Made by a program: the position numbers and the translations under genes. From the NCBI GenBank assembly GCA_036768475.1, contig DAIPMW010000001.1, positions 434,001 to 498,000 of the forward strand: a stretch of 64,000 nucleotides of DNA, given 5' to 3'. The stretch is from JAEUMD01 sp036768475. GTDB lineage: Bacteria; Pseudomonadota; Alphaproteobacteria; Rhizobiales; Hyphomicrobiaceae. Of the stretch, positions 6,933 through 15,535 are shown piece after piece; the stretch's first letter is position 1; every line of letters begins with the position of its first letter. The notes beneath the pieces were generated by a model. It did not search any database. It saw only the letters and a program-made list of their open reading frames with translations, and had not been told where the DNA came from.

Positions 6933-9555
6933 TCACGATCCTTTGCGGTACGACGATGATTTTCTTTGGCTTTCTTCCCTCAAGAGCCCGCTTGACGGAC
7001 TCCAGCTCCAAAGCCGCAGCTTCAACGTCCTCCTTGGTTGCCGTACGTGCGATCGTCAGCTCGTCACGGCGCTTGCCGTTCACCTGTACGGCAACGGTAA
7101 CAGTATCGTCAACGAGCAAGCCCGGATCGGCCACGGGCCAAGGCTGATTGGAGACGAGGGTGTTGTAACCGAGCCGCGCCCAGCATTCTTCTGCCAAGTG
7201 CGGCATCATCGGGGCGATCATCTGAACGAGGTATTCGGCCGATTCTCTTATGGTCGAAGCGAGCCCTTCGCCTGATCTGGTGAGGGACTGGGAGAGCGTA
7301 TTGCTCAGCTCGTAAACCCCGGCGACGGCGACGTTGAAGCGCAGCCCTTCGATATTGCGGCCGATCTGATCGAGCGCCCTGTGCGTGGCGCGACGCAGCG
7401 CCTCGGCCTCGGGGGAGAGCGTGGCCGGCATTTTCTCTCCCTTCGGCGCAGCCTTGTCGGCGGCGTCGTCGACGATGCGCCAGACGCGCTGGATGAAACG
7501 GCCCGCGGCTGCGATGCCTTCATCTGTCCATTGCACGTCGCGCTCGGGAGGAGAATCCGACAGCATGAACCAGCGGGCGCAATCGGCGCCGTAGTGAGCG
7601 ATGATGTCATCGGGATCGACGACGTTCTTTTTCGATTTCGACATCTTGACGATGTCGCCGATTTCGATCGCTTCTCCCGTTTCGATCAGTTGCGCCGAAC
7701 GATCGGAGCCTTCACCTTCGATCCTGACCCTGTCGGGCTCGAACCAGATCGGCTTATTTTCCGTGTCGCGTCTGTAATAGGTCTCGTGCGTGACCATACC
7801 CTGTGTGAAGAGCGCGGCGAACGGCTCGCGCAGGTTCTTGGCGGCGTGGCCGGCATCGGAAATGGCGCGGAAGAAAAAGCGCGAATAGAGCAGATGCAAA
7901 ATGGCGTGCTCGATGCCGCCGATATACTGATCGACCGGCATCCAATAGGCGAGAGCATCCTTGTCGATCGGCAATTCGGCGTGGGGGTTGGTGAAGCGCG
8001 CGTAGTACCAGGACGAATCGACGAACGTATCCATGGTGTCGGTCTCGCGGCGTGCTTTCCCGCCGCACTTGGGGCAGTCAACGTGCTTCCATGTCGGATG
8101 GCGTTCGAGCGGATTGCCTGGCTTGTCGAAGCTGGCATCGTCGGGGAGCTTTACCGGCAGGTCCTTTGCCGGCACCGGCACCACGCCGCAGGCGTCACAG
8201 TGGATGATGGGGATGGGGCAGCCCCAGTAGCGCTGGCGCGAGATGCCCCAGTCGCGCAGGCGGAAATTGACCTTGCGCTTGCCAACCGGCTTGCCCGCGA
8301 GCGTCGCTTTTTCCAGGCGGTTTGCCACCTCCTGGAATGCGGCGGTGGTATCGAGACCGTCGAGGAAGCGCGAGTTGATCATCGTGCCTTCGCCGTCGTA
8401 GGCCTCGGCACCGATCTCGAAGCTAGCCTTGTCCTTACCGGGCGGCAGGATAACCGGCACGACCGGCAGGCCGTATTTGCGGGCGAAATCGAGGTCGCGC
8501 TGGTCTCCGGACGGGCAAGCGAAGATGGCGCCCGTGCCGTAGTCCATCAGCACGAAGTTGGCGACGTAGACGGGCAGTGTCCAAGTCGGATCGAGGGGAT
8601 GGATGGCGCGAATGCCTGTGTCGAAGCCTTTTTTCTCCGCAGTTTCCAAATCGGCGACGGAGGTGCCCATGCGGCGGCATTCCTCGCAGAATGCAGCGAG
8701 GTCCGGGTTGCTCTCGGCGGCGGCCTTGGCGAGTGGATGATCGGCTGCAACGGCCATGAAAGAGGCGCCGAATAGCGTATCGGGTCGCGTCGTGTAGACC
8801 TGCAGCTCGTTGTGGCCGGCCGGCGCGGAGCCTTCCTCCAGTGCCCAGCGAACCAGCAGGCCCTCGGAGCGGCCGATCCAATTGGCCTGCATGAGGCGCA
8901 CTTTTTCGGGCCACTTGTCGAGTGTGGAGAGCGCCTCGAGCAATTCTTCGGCGTAGTGGGTTATCTTGAAGAACCATTGGGTCAGCTCGCGCTGCTCGAC
9001 CAGCGCACCGGAACGCCAGCCGCGACCGTCGATCACCTGCTCGTTTGCGAGCACGGTCATATCGACGGGGTCCCAGTTGACCTTGGCGGATTTGCGGTAG
9101 GCGAGGCCCTTCTCCAACAGGTCGAGGAACAGTTTCTGCTGATGCCGGTAATAGTCGGGCGAGCAGGTGGCGATCTCACGATCCCAATCGAGGGAGAGCC
9201 CCATCGACTTGAGCTGGCCCTTCATCGTTTCGATGTTGGAGTAGGTCCAGGTGCCGGGGTGAGTCTTGCGTTCCATCGCGGCGTTCTCGGCGGGCATGCC
9301 GAACGCGTCCCAGCCCATGGGGTGCAGCACATTGAAGCCGCGGGCGCGTTTGTAACGGGCAAAAACGTCTCCCATCGTGTAGTTGCGCACATGCCCCATG
9401 TGGATGCGCCCCGATGGGTAAGGGAACATCTCGAGCACATAGCACTTCGACCCCTTTTGCCCGGCTAAGCCCGTTTCATGCCTTTGGCGGTCCGTGTCCC
9501 AGACGGTTTGCCAGTGCTTTTCGCGCGCGGGTGCGTTGTAACGTTCTTTGGACAT
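6919..9555 (-). CDS. leuS: Leucyl-tRNA synthetase LeuS
   Basis: LeuS charges tRNA-Leu with leucine in the cytoplasm. The 878-residue class I synthetase has the HIGH motif as HMGH at about residues 52-55 (FPYPSGRIHMGHVRNYTMGD) and KMSKS as KMSKSKKN near residue 638. Between them lie the CP1 editing domain (TTRPDTLFGASFMAVAADHP) and a Cys-rich insert (CDACGVVPV, CPKCGGKA). The C-terminal anticodon-binding region ends with PKKIIVVPQRIVNVVG. The length is typical of bacterial LeuS. It leads the minus-strand leuS-lptE-holA operon and is divergent from the yggS-like gene. Confidence 0.98.
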   Translation of the reverse strand: MSKERYNAPAREKHWQTVWDTDRQRHETGLAGQKGSKCYVLEMFPYPSGRIHMGHVRNYTMGDVFARYKRARGFNVLHPMGWDAFGMPAENAAMERKTHPGTWTYSNIETMKGQLKSMGLSLDWDREIATCSPDYYRHQQKLFLDLLEKGLAYRKSAKVNWDPVDMTVLANEQVIDGRGWRSGALVEQRELTQWFFKITHYAEELLEALSTLDKWPEKVRLMQANWIGRSEGLLVRWALEEGSAPAGHNELQVYTTRPDTLFGASFMAVAADHPLAKAAAESNPDLAAFCEECRRMGTSVADLETAEKKGFDTGIRAIHPLDPTWTLPVYVANFVLMDYGTGAIFACPSGDQRDLDFARKYGLPVVPVILPPGKDKASFEIGAEAYDGEGTMINSRFLDGLDTTAAFQEVANRLEKATLAGKPVGKRKVNFRLRDWGISRQRYWGCPIPIIHCDACGVVPVPAKDLPVKLPDDASFDKPGNPLERHPTWKHVDCPKCGGKARRETDTMDTFVDSSWYYARFTNPHAELPIDKDALAYWMPVDQYIGGIEHAILHLLYSRFFFRAISDAGHAAKNLREPFAALFTQGMVTHETYYRRDTENKPIWFEPDRVRIEGEGSDRSAQLIETGEAIEIGDIVKMSKSKKNVVDPDDIIAHYGADCARWFMLSDSPPERDVQWTDEGIAAAGRFIQRVWRIVDDAADKAAPKGEKMPATLSPEAEALRRATHRALDQIGRNIEGLRFNVAVAGVYELSNTLSQSLTRSGEGLASTIRESAEYLVQMIAPMMPHLAEECWARLGYNTLVSNQPWPVADPGLLVDDTVTVAVQVNGKRRDELTIARTATKEDVEAAALELESVKRALEGRKPKKIIVVPQRIVNVVG

Positions 9556-9652
9556 GGGTGCTCTTTGGTGAGGCTCGAGGCCGCCAGGTTCTTGAGGATC
9601 AGTGTTTGGCGGCGTAATGAGCCCGAAAGGCCCGGTGGGTCAAGGTGGCCGG

Positions 9653-10363
9653 ATGACGGCAGGCGCGGAAATGAGCAGGAACGGGAACGATTTGGCAATG
9701 GATGGTGCGGCGGGGCGGCTCGGCGATATTCAGGCGCGAATCCGGGCGGCGGCGGAAGAACAAGAGCGCGACCCGTCGGCCGTCACCCTGATCGCCGTAT
9801 CGAAGACCTTCGAAGCCGATGCGATCCGCCCTGTGATCACCGCAGGACAGCGGCATTTCGGCGAGAACCGGGTGCAGGAGGCCGGGCGAAAGTGGCCGTC
9901 GCTCAAGGCAGAGACGCCGGGCATCATCCTGCACCTGATTGGCCCGCTGCAGTCCAACAAGGCGAAGGAGGCGGTGGCGCTGTTCGACGCCATCCACTCG
10001 ATCGACCGCGAGAAGATCGCGCGCGCGGTGGCTGCGGAGATGGAACGGCAGGGCCGGCGATTGCAGCTTTTCGTGCAGGTGAATACGGGCGAGGAGCCGC
10101 AGAAGGCAGGGGTGATGCCGGCGGATGCGGTGGCGTTCGTCAAGATGTGCCGGGAAGCGCTCGGGCTGGAGATCGCTGGGCTCATGTGCATTCCGCCGGT
10201 CGATGAGGAGCCGGCGGTACACTTCGCGTTCCTGGCGAAGCTCGCAAGGGATGCGGACGTTTCGGGGTTATCGATGGGAATGAGCGACGACTTCGAGACG
10301 GCGGTGGCGTTCGGCGCGACCCATGTGCGCGTTGGGTCAGCGATTTTCGGGGGGCGGGGGTAG
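9653..10363 (+). CDS. YggS-type PLP homeostasis protein
   Basis: This belongs to the PLP-binding protein family (YggS/YBL036c), which buffers free pyridoxal phosphate and affects amino-acid metabolism. It has a single-domain alanine-racemase-like TIM barrel. The PLP lysine lies in TLIAVSKTFEADAIRP. Other family marks are HFGENRVQEAGRKW, LHLIGPLQSNKAKEAVALFD, LQLFVQVNTGEEPQKAG and LSMGMSDDFETAVAFGATHVRVGSAIFG. I chose the ATG at 9653 because AAGG sits seven bases upstream. The ATG at 9698 would give the more usual 221-residue protein, so the start is uncertain. It is divergent from leuS, with a spacer of about 100 bases. Confidence 0.93.
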   Translation: MTAGAEMSRNGNDLAMDGAAGRLGDIQARIRAAAEEQERDPSAVTLIAVSKTFEADAIRPVITAGQRHFGENRVQEAGRKWPSLKAETPGIILHLIGPLQSNKAKEAVALFDAIHSIDREKIARAVAAEMERQGRRLQLFVQVNTGEEPQKAGVMPADAVAFVKMCREALGLEIAGLMCIPPVDEEPAVHFAFLAKLARDADVSGLSMGMSDDFETAVAFGATHVRVGSAIFGGRG

Positions 10364-10402
10364 GGCTCTCTTTTCTCGCGCATTCATGGTGTGGGTTGAT
10401 GT

Positions 10403-10420
10403 CCGGCGCACTTGCGCCGG
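10403..10420. repeat. CCGGCGC hairpin motif shared with the 48-kb tandem repeat
   Basis: The palindrome CCGGCGC-ACTT-GCGCCGG lies in the 314-base spacer between the yggS-like gene and the gene at 10678. The same 18 bases occur in units of the tandem repeat at 48.35-48.87 kb (first unit differs by one base). It has no T run, so it is not an obvious terminator. Nothing else is recognisable in this spacer except a strong GAGGAG ribosome binding site at its end. Confidence 0.5.
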
Positions 10421-10677
10421 CCTGGTTTCTCGGGGACACGCCCGAGGATAACAACACTGTTTGGCATGAAGGTCGCTATCGCCGCGTTGCCGGAAACGGG
10501 CCGGAATAACTGATTTGTCCACACGCAATCGGCGGCGCGCCACGTTGGCGCACAGGAGTGGGGTGCTACCCTCACGTGTGATTCGGGCTCGATTTCCAGT
10601 GTTTTCCGCCCGTTTGCGCGAGCGTGTTGCGTCTTGTCCCGTGAGCGTCGCTGTTTCCCGACCCCGAGGAGATGACA

Positions 10678-11601
10678 ATGGCCACCGCGACCGCCGTTGA
10701 ACGTGAAGCCGATGCCGCCGCCAACGAGGCGGCGCGTGATGCGCGCGCTGAGGTCTACGACCGCGCCGGGGCCGAAGAGCCGAAGGGCGGCACCAAGCCG
10801 ACGCGCAAGGACAAGCGCATGGCCAGGGCCTCACAGTCGGGCGAGGGGTTCCTGAAATTCGTCGTCAACGTCTGGGTGACGAATTTCAACTCGGTCGAAT
10901 TCGGTATCTACAAGCATTCCCGCAACCGGGCGAAATCGCGTCAGTTCACCAAGGACATGGACGTTTTCGCGGAGATCATCGAAAACGGCGAGCGCACCGG
11001 GCTTCTGTCCTACCGCGAGGATCTGTGGAAGGACAAGGATGGCACCGATAAGCGCCTCGTCATGAAGCTCTTCTCCGAAAACCTCAACTGGCGGGCGACG
11101 ATGGACCTGATGCTGGCGCGCTCTTTAGCCCAGACGTTCGGTGCGCGCGGGCTTCCGGTCACCACGTATTCGATCAACACGAACGACGACAATTACGTCG
11201 TCTACGTCGAGCGCTCGGCCAATAAATGGCCGCTGCTGCCGGAGTACTTCTCATTCTTCCTGATCGACAACCAGGGCAATCCCGATTTCTACATTTTGCG
11301 GCGCGACGTCATCAACATCGGTGGCGACTACACGCTTTACAATCAGAAGGACGAGATCGTCGGCCATCTTGACGGGCGCATTCTGACGCTGGGAGGCTAC
11401 TGGAGCGGTTATCTCAAGGAGGGCATTGCGGATAAGCGTCTGCTCAACGTCATGAAGCTGCTTGCCGGCATGATCCTGTTCAACGGTTCATGCCGGCGCC
11501 ACATCAAGGCACTCTACCGCGATATCCGCGACGGGCGCGTGGAGGCGACGATCGAGCGGCAGGAGCACGATCTCTATATGAACCCGCGCCGGGTGCGGTA
11601 G
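10678..11601 (+). CDS. Conserved-looking hypothetical protein
   Basis: I cannot assign a function with confidence. The 307-residue protein starts with an Ala/Glu-rich, probably disordered segment (to about residue 45). A globular region follows, rich in aromatic residues (FVVNVWVTNFNSVEFGIYKHSRNRAKSRQF, then RTGLLSYREDLW). In the middle, FFLIDNQGNPDFYILRRDVI and LYNQKDEIVGHLDGRILTLGGYW look like beta strands of a LURP-one/tubby-like barrel, a weak resemblance only. The C-terminus is helical and basic. There is no signal peptide or membrane segment. The ATG at 10678 lies six bases after GAGGAG, better than the ATG two codons earlier. It precedes amtB but is separated from it by a terminator. 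Confidence 0.7.
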   Translation: MATATAVEREADAAANEAARDARAEVYDRAGAEEPKGGTKPTRKDKRMARASQSGEGFLKFVVNVWVTNFNSVEFGIYKHSRNRAKSRQFTKDMDVFAEIIENGERTGLLSYREDLWKDKDGTDKRLVMKLFSENLNWRATMDLMLARSLAQTFGARGLPVTTYSINTNDDNYVVYVERSANKWPLLPEYFSFFLIDNQGNPDFYILRRDVINIGGDYTLYNQKDEIVGHLDGRILTLGGYWSGYLKEGIADKRLLNVMKLLAGMILFNGSCRRHIKALYRDIRDGRVEATIERQEHDLYMNPRRVR

Positions 11602-11671
11602 CCGCCGACCGGCGAGGCCCGTTCGCCGGGTGTATTGGGAACGAGACGCGCCGTCTTGCGGCGTTCCAAGG

Positions 11672-11703
11672 AAGCCGCCTCTTCATCGGGCGGCTTTCTG
11701 TTT
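11672..11703 (+). terminator. Terminator upstream of amtB
   Basis: AAGCCGCC pairs with GGCGGCTT over a 9-base loop and is followed by TCTGTTT. It lies 70 bases after the preceding gene and isolates amtB from it. Confidence 0.7.
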
Positions 11704-11826
11704 GCCTGCGAATTGGGCATCTCAAGTGTGCCGAGCGCCTATTCATTGGGCAGCCGCATGGCAAAGGCGCGCGTATGGTTCAGAAAAAGATTCTATATAT
11801 CAATCTGTTGTCGCTTTTTCTCCTGC

Positions 11827-11842
11827 TGGCACGGTCCTTGAT
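11827..11842 (+). promoter_or_regulatory. Sigma-54 (RpoN) -24/-12 promoter for amtB
   Basis: TGGCACG-GTCC-TTGAT matches the RpoN consensus TGGCACG-N4-TTGCW at every key base except GC to GA at -12. The GG and GA are separated by exactly 10 bases. It lies 84 bases before the amtB ATG. Ammonium transporter genes are classical NtrC/RpoN targets, so the context fits. No clear NtrC site was found by eye. Confidence 0.7.
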
Positions 11843-11925
11843 CATTGCGCCGCGCAGACCGGCAGGCCGCCCAGACGAGAAGCGGCTGCCTGATTCGGCA
11901 TCACACGGACCGCTGGGGGAGGCGC

Positions 11926-13155
11926 ATGGAAGAGCTGCAACACGGTACGAACGTCTTTTTTCTCCTGATGGGCGCCATTCTGGTGTTCGCGATGCACGGG
12001 GGCTTCGCGTTTCTCGAAGTCGGCACCGTGCGGCATAAGAACCAGGTCAATGCCCTGGTCAAGATCCTGGTCGATTTCGCGATCTCGACCGTGAGTTATT
12101 TCTTCATCGGCTATTGGGTTGCCTACGGGGTGACTTTCTTCGTCAGTGCGCAGGGCCTGGCGGGAGGGGCAGAAGGCTTCCTTCCCAACGGGTTCAGCCT
12201 CGTCAAATTTTTCTTTCTTTGCACGTTCGCAGCAGCGATCCCGGCAATCGTCTCAGGCGGCATCGCAGAGCGGGCGCGGTTCAACGCGCAGATGCTGGCG
12301 ACAGCCTTGCTCGTCGGTCTTGCCTATCCGTTGCTTGAAGGCACGGTGTGGAATTCGAATTTCGGCGTGCAGGATGCTCTCTTCAAGGGCGCGCTCGGCG
12401 GTGTATTCCATGATTTTGCGGGCTCGATCGTTGTCCACGCATTCGGCGGCTGGGTGGCGCTGGGCGCGGTATGGCGGCTCGGCGCGCGGACCGGCCGGTA
12501 TGAAAAGGGGCGCGCGACGGGCATCCCGCCGTCTTCGATCCCGTGGCTGGCGATGGGCTCATGGATGCTGTGCGTGGGCTGGTTCGGCTTCAATGTGATG
12601 AGCTCGCAGAGCGTTACCGGCATCTCGGGCCTTGTTGCAATGAATTCGCTGATGGCCATGGTGGGAGGAATCCTGGCGGCGCTGGTCGCCGGCAAGAACG
12701 ACCCGGGTTTCGTCCACAACGGCGCGCTTGCCGGTCTGGTCGCGGTGTGCGCGGGCTCCGACATCATGCATCCGATCGGAGCGTTCGTGACGGGTGGTGT
12801 CGCGGGCGTGATTTTCGTGCAGTTCTTTCAGTTGGCGACGATCAAATGGAAGATCGACGATGTTCTGGGCGTGTGGCCGTTGCACGGGCTTTGCGGACTG
12901 TGGGGCGGTATTGCTGCAGGCATCTTCGGCCTCCAGGCGTTGGGCGGCCTCGGCGACGTCTCGTTCGCGTCGCAGCTGGTCGGCGCCCTGATGGGTGCCG
13001 GGTTCGGCTTGGTTGCCGGCATCACCGTCTACTCGATCGTGGATGTGCTGCTTGGTTTGCGCATGTCGGACGAGGAGCAGCGGCGCGGCGCCGACGTCTC
13101 GATCCACAACATCAGCGCCAATCCGGAAGAAGATGTGCGTATGGGCCGCCTGTAA
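11926..13155 (+). CDS. amtB: Ammonium transporter AmtB
   Basis: AmtB conducts ammonium/ammonia across the inner membrane. The 409-residue protein has about eleven hydrophobic segments and family sequences including FLEVGTVRHKNQVNALVK, ERARFNAQ, FHDFAGSIVVHAFGGWVALGAVW (with the pore histidine region) and HGLCGLWGGIAAGIFG (second pore histidine). The N-terminus lacks the cleaved signal seen in some enteric AmtB proteins. The ATG chosen has GGGGGAGG just upstream. The longer frame from 11845 would overlap the promoter region. No glnK gene is adjacent, unlike the usual glnK-amtB pair. A sigma-54-type promoter and a strong terminator flank it. Confidence 0.95.
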   Translation: MEELQHGTNVFFLLMGAILVFAMHGGFAFLEVGTVRHKNQVNALVKILVDFAISTVSYFFIGYWVAYGVTFFVSAQGLAGGAEGFLPNGFSLVKFFFLCTFAAAIPAIVSGGIAERARFNAQMLATALLVGLAYPLLEGTVWNSNFGVQDALFKGALGGVFHDFAGSIVVHAFGGWVALGAVWRLGARTGRYEKGRATGIPPSSIPWLAMGSWMLCVGWFGFNVMSSQSVTGISGLVAMNSLMAMVGGILAALVAGKNDPGFVHNGALAGLVAVCAGSDIMHPIGAFVTGGVAGVIFVQFFQLATIKWKIDDVLGVWPLHGLCGLWGGIAAGIFGLQALGGLGDVSFASQLVGALMGAGFGLVAGITVYSIVDVLLGLRMSDEEQRRGADVSIHNISANPEEDVRMGRL

Positions 13156-13179
13156 AACGGCCCGTGCACCGGCAATAAG

Positions 13180-13219
13180 AAAACCGCCCCGGGATCTGAT
13201 CCACGGGGCGGTTTTATTT
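13180..13219. terminator. Bidirectional terminator between amtB and the DUF2147-like gene
   Basis: AAAACCGCCCC pairs perfectly with GGGGCGGTTTT (11 bp, 14-base loop). T-rich sequence follows on both strands (TTTTATTT on plus, TTTTCTTATT on minus). It lies between convergent genes and can stop both transcripts. Confidence 0.85.
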
Positions 13220-13220
13220 G

Positions 13221-13280
13221 AGAGCCTCAATCACGGCTTCGATGGAAGCAGACTACGCACCACTCAGCCGATCAGGCTGT
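13221..13280. repeat. Dispersed palindromic repeat, copy C
   Basis: A 60-bp imperfect hairpin begins AGAGCCTCAATCACGGC and ends CAGCCGATCAGGCTGT. It matches the copies near 18.75, 18.86 and 20.94 kb. Its last base is the first base of the stop codon (TTA on plus) of the gene at 13280-14143. Confidence 0.8.
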
Positions 13281-14143
13281 TAAAGCTTCTTGCAATCGAA
13301 CTTGATCTTCACCCACGGCAGATCGAGTTTGCACGAGCCGTCGGCGGTCTTCTTCACGAGCTTATCGAAAGAAAGACCGCCAGTGCCTGAGGACTTGTCC
13401 TCGGTCGTGCCGTCATCTGCCGTCTCAGCGTTGGCCGTGTTGTCTTCTGTTGGCGCAGTCGCAGTATCCTTGTTCGCTTCCTCTGCCGTTGCGGTGGAAG
13501 GCGCGGGCGCTGTTTCAGACGCTTCAGTCGAATTGGGCGCTGCCGATGGTGCGGTCGCGGGCTCCTGCTTGGCTATTCTGGCCGGCGGCGGAGATGCGGG
13601 ACGGGGTGCCGGCGCGGTGATCGGTTCATTTGCCGCAACCTCGGCAGGCGGGTTTGTTGCCGGCGCCTTTGCTCGAACGGCTGGTGCCGGCGATGTTTTC
13701 GCCGCGGCAACCGTTTCGGGATTGTCGCAACGGGGCAGATCGGCGGGCGCGCGCGTCCAAGTGTGGTTCTCGGCAAACAGCTTGATGCCAGCGTAACCGG
13801 TCACGCGCAGGCGATCGTTGCCGATGGGTGCCAAAGCGACGTCGAACTTGCGGCCGTGCTCGGGGCTGTAGATCCAGCCGTTGTCCCAGCTGCCACCGCC
13901 GACGGGCCTCACTTCGCCAAGGATCTTGGCGCCGCAGCCTTTTGCGTCGCTCTTGGATTTCACCCAGACAACCTTGCCGCAAAGAGCGCCGCCGCATTCG
14001 GTGATCTCGACCGCGCCGCGACCCTTGTCGTCGATCCAGACGCCCAACGGGCTGCCTGCTGCGGAAGCGGGGGTGGCAGGGAAAATGGACACGAGGACTG
14101 CCGCAGCGGCGGCCAACCCTGGTAATGACGCGATGCGCAGCAT
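13280..14143 (-). CDS. Secreted DUF2147-type protein with Ala/Pro-rich tail
   Basis: The 287-residue protein begins with a clear signal peptide (MLRIASLPGLAAAAAVLVSI, cleavage near ASA-A at about 28). A DUF2147-like domain of about 110 residues follows: GVWIDDKGRGAVEITECGGALCGKVVWV and ILGEVRPVGGGSWDNGWIYSPEHGRKFD. The family is periplasmic, of unknown biochemical role. A low-complexity Ala/Pro/Thr/Glu linker then runs from about 150 to 255. The C-terminus, SFDKLVKKTADGSCKLDLPWVKIKFDCKKL, has two cysteines that could form a disulphide. AGGAG precedes the ATG. It is convergent with amtB. Confidence 0.85.
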   Translation of the reverse strand: MLRIASLPGLAAAAAVLVSIFPATPASAAGSPLGVWIDDKGRGAVEITECGGALCGKVVWVKSKSDAKGCGAKILGEVRPVGGGSWDNGWIYSPEHGRKFDVALAPIGNDRLRVTGYAGIKLFAENHTWTRAPADLPRCDNPETVAAAKTSPAPAVRAKAPATNPPAEVAANEPITAPAPRPASPPPARIAKQEPATAPSAAPNSTEASETAPAPSTATAEEANKDTATAPTEDNTANAETADDGTTEDKSSGTGGLSFDKLVKKTADGSCKLDLPWVKIKFDCKKL

Positions 14144-14202
14144 TGGACTACTCCTGTCTCAGCTTCGGTTAGAGCGAACTCGCATGGCGCGGGTGCTCGT
14201 GC

Positions 14203-14218
14203 TGTTCCCAGTGGAACA
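14203..14218. promoter_or_regulatory. parS-like inverted repeat
   Basis: TGTTCCCAGTGGAACA matches 14 of 16 bases of TGTTCCACGTGGAACA, a form of the ParB-binding parS site. The two central bases differ. It lies in the spacer between divergent genes, about 13 kb from parB. Whether ParB binds it is not shown by sequence. Confidence 0.35.
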
Positions 14219-14266
14219 GGCTGCTCTCGACGTAAGGCCGGCAAAGCGGATAAACGTGGCGCTTCG

Positions 14267-15520
14267 ATGAATTTGGGCGACGCAATTCGGGTGGGATACG
14301 GATCAATGGATGGGCTAGAGGCGCTAGCGACCGGCGCAATCATCTCGCCGTTCACGCGTTTGCGGCAACTTTTGGAGGGTATTGCTCCCGGGAATGATAA
14401 GCCGGTCGATTTGACGCTGGGCGAGCCGCGCGAGACGATGCCGCCATTCATCGCCGACAAAATCCGCGAGGCGGAGGCGCTGTTTGCCAAATATCCGCCG
14501 ATCAAAGGCAGCGATGAGCTGCGGCGGTCTATCGCAGAATGGCTGGATCGGCGCTGTGGCCTCAGGGGCGGCGCTGCGATCGATCCCGCGCGCGAGGTTC
14601 TGCCGGTGAACGGCTCGCGCGAGGGGCTTTATTTCGCGGCTCTTCCCGCGGTCGGGCGCAAGAAGGTCGACGGTCGCCCGGTGATCCTGATCTGCAATCC
14701 CTATTATCAAGCCTACATCGGTGCGGCGCTTGCGACGGGAGCAGAGCCCGTCTTTCTCAACGCAACCGCGGCGACGGGCCATTTGCCGGATCTCGATGAG
14801 ATCGCGGAAGACAAAGCGCTGCTGGAGCGTACGGTTGCGTTCTACCTGTGCTCACCGGCAAATCCGCAGGGTGCCATTGCATCACGGGACTATGTTTCAC
14901 GCGCGCTGGAGCTGGCGCGGGCGCATGACTTCATGCTGTTCTTCGACGAGTGCTACTCCGAACTCTACAATGGCGAGCCGCCGGTTGGCGGGCTGGAGGT
15001 TGCGGCAGCGACGCCGGAGCGGTTTTCCAACATTGTCGTCTTCAACTCGCTGTCGAAGCGCTCCAATTTGCCGGGTCTGCGCTCGGGATTCTGTGCCGGG
15101 GACGCGGCATTCATCGAGACTCTGGCGGAGGTTCGCAATCTAGTCGGCCCGACGATGCCCGGGCCGATACAACACGCCTCTGCCGCGGCATGGAGCGAGG
15201 AACAGCACGTCGCCGCCAACCGAATGGCCTATCGTGCGAAGTTCGACGTCTGCGACGAAGTTCTGGCAGGCCGCTACGGCTACCAGAGGCCGGGTGGCGG
15301 TTTCTTCCTCTGGCTCGATTTGAGTCATTTTGGGGGAGGTGTTGAGGCTACGGTAACCTTATGGAAACGGTCGGGTGTCAGGGTGATACCGGGTGCTTAT
15401 CTGGCGCAACCCGGACGAGACGGCATCAACCCCGGCGCGGATTACGTGCGCGTGGCGTTGGTCACGGATCCGGCAACGATCAGGGAAGCGCTCGGCAGAA
15501 TGGTTTCCGTCCTAGCGTAA
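14267..15520 (+). CDS. Class I/II PLP aminotransferase, probably DapC-type
   Basis: This is a fold-type I aminotransferase of 417 residues. The PLP-binding lysine lies in VFNSLSKRSNLPGLRSGFCAGD. Other signatures are SPANPQGAIASRDYVSRALELA and FFDECYSELY, where the aspartate contacts the PLP ring nitrogen. In Hyphomicrobiales a homologue next to ftsK is annotated as N-succinyldiaminopimelate aminotransferase (DapC) or an aspartate aminotransferase. Substrate is inferred from relatives and not provable here. The ATG at 14306 gives MDGLEALATGAIISPFTRLR, closer to family starts, so translation may begin there. ftsK follows 15 bases after the stop, suggesting co-transcription. Confidence 0.87.
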   Translation: MNLGDAIRVGYGSMDGLEALATGAIISPFTRLRQLLEGIAPGNDKPVDLTLGEPRETMPPFIADKIREAEALFAKYPPIKGSDELRRSIAEWLDRRCGLRGGAAIDPAREVLPVNGSREGLYFAALPAVGRKKVDGRPVILICNPYYQAYIGAALATGAEPVFLNATAATGHLPDLDEIAEDKALLERTVAFYLCSPANPQGAIASRDYVSRALELARAHDFMLFFDECYSELYNGEPPVGGLEVAAATPERFSNIVVFNSLSKRSNLPGLRSGFCAGDAAFIETLAEVRNLVGPTMPGPIQHASAAAWSEEQHVAANRMAYRAKFDVCDEVLAGRYGYQRPGGGFFLWLDLSHFGGGVEATVTLWKRSGVRVIPGAYLAQPGRDGINPGADYVRVALVTDPATIREALGRMVSVLA

Positions 15521-15535
15521 GAAGTTGCTTTCCCC

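Noticed and set aside
7381..8775. 464-codon plus-strand frame antisense to leuS
   Set aside because: It is a shadow of the high-GC leuS gene. The leuS frame carries HIGH and KMSKS.
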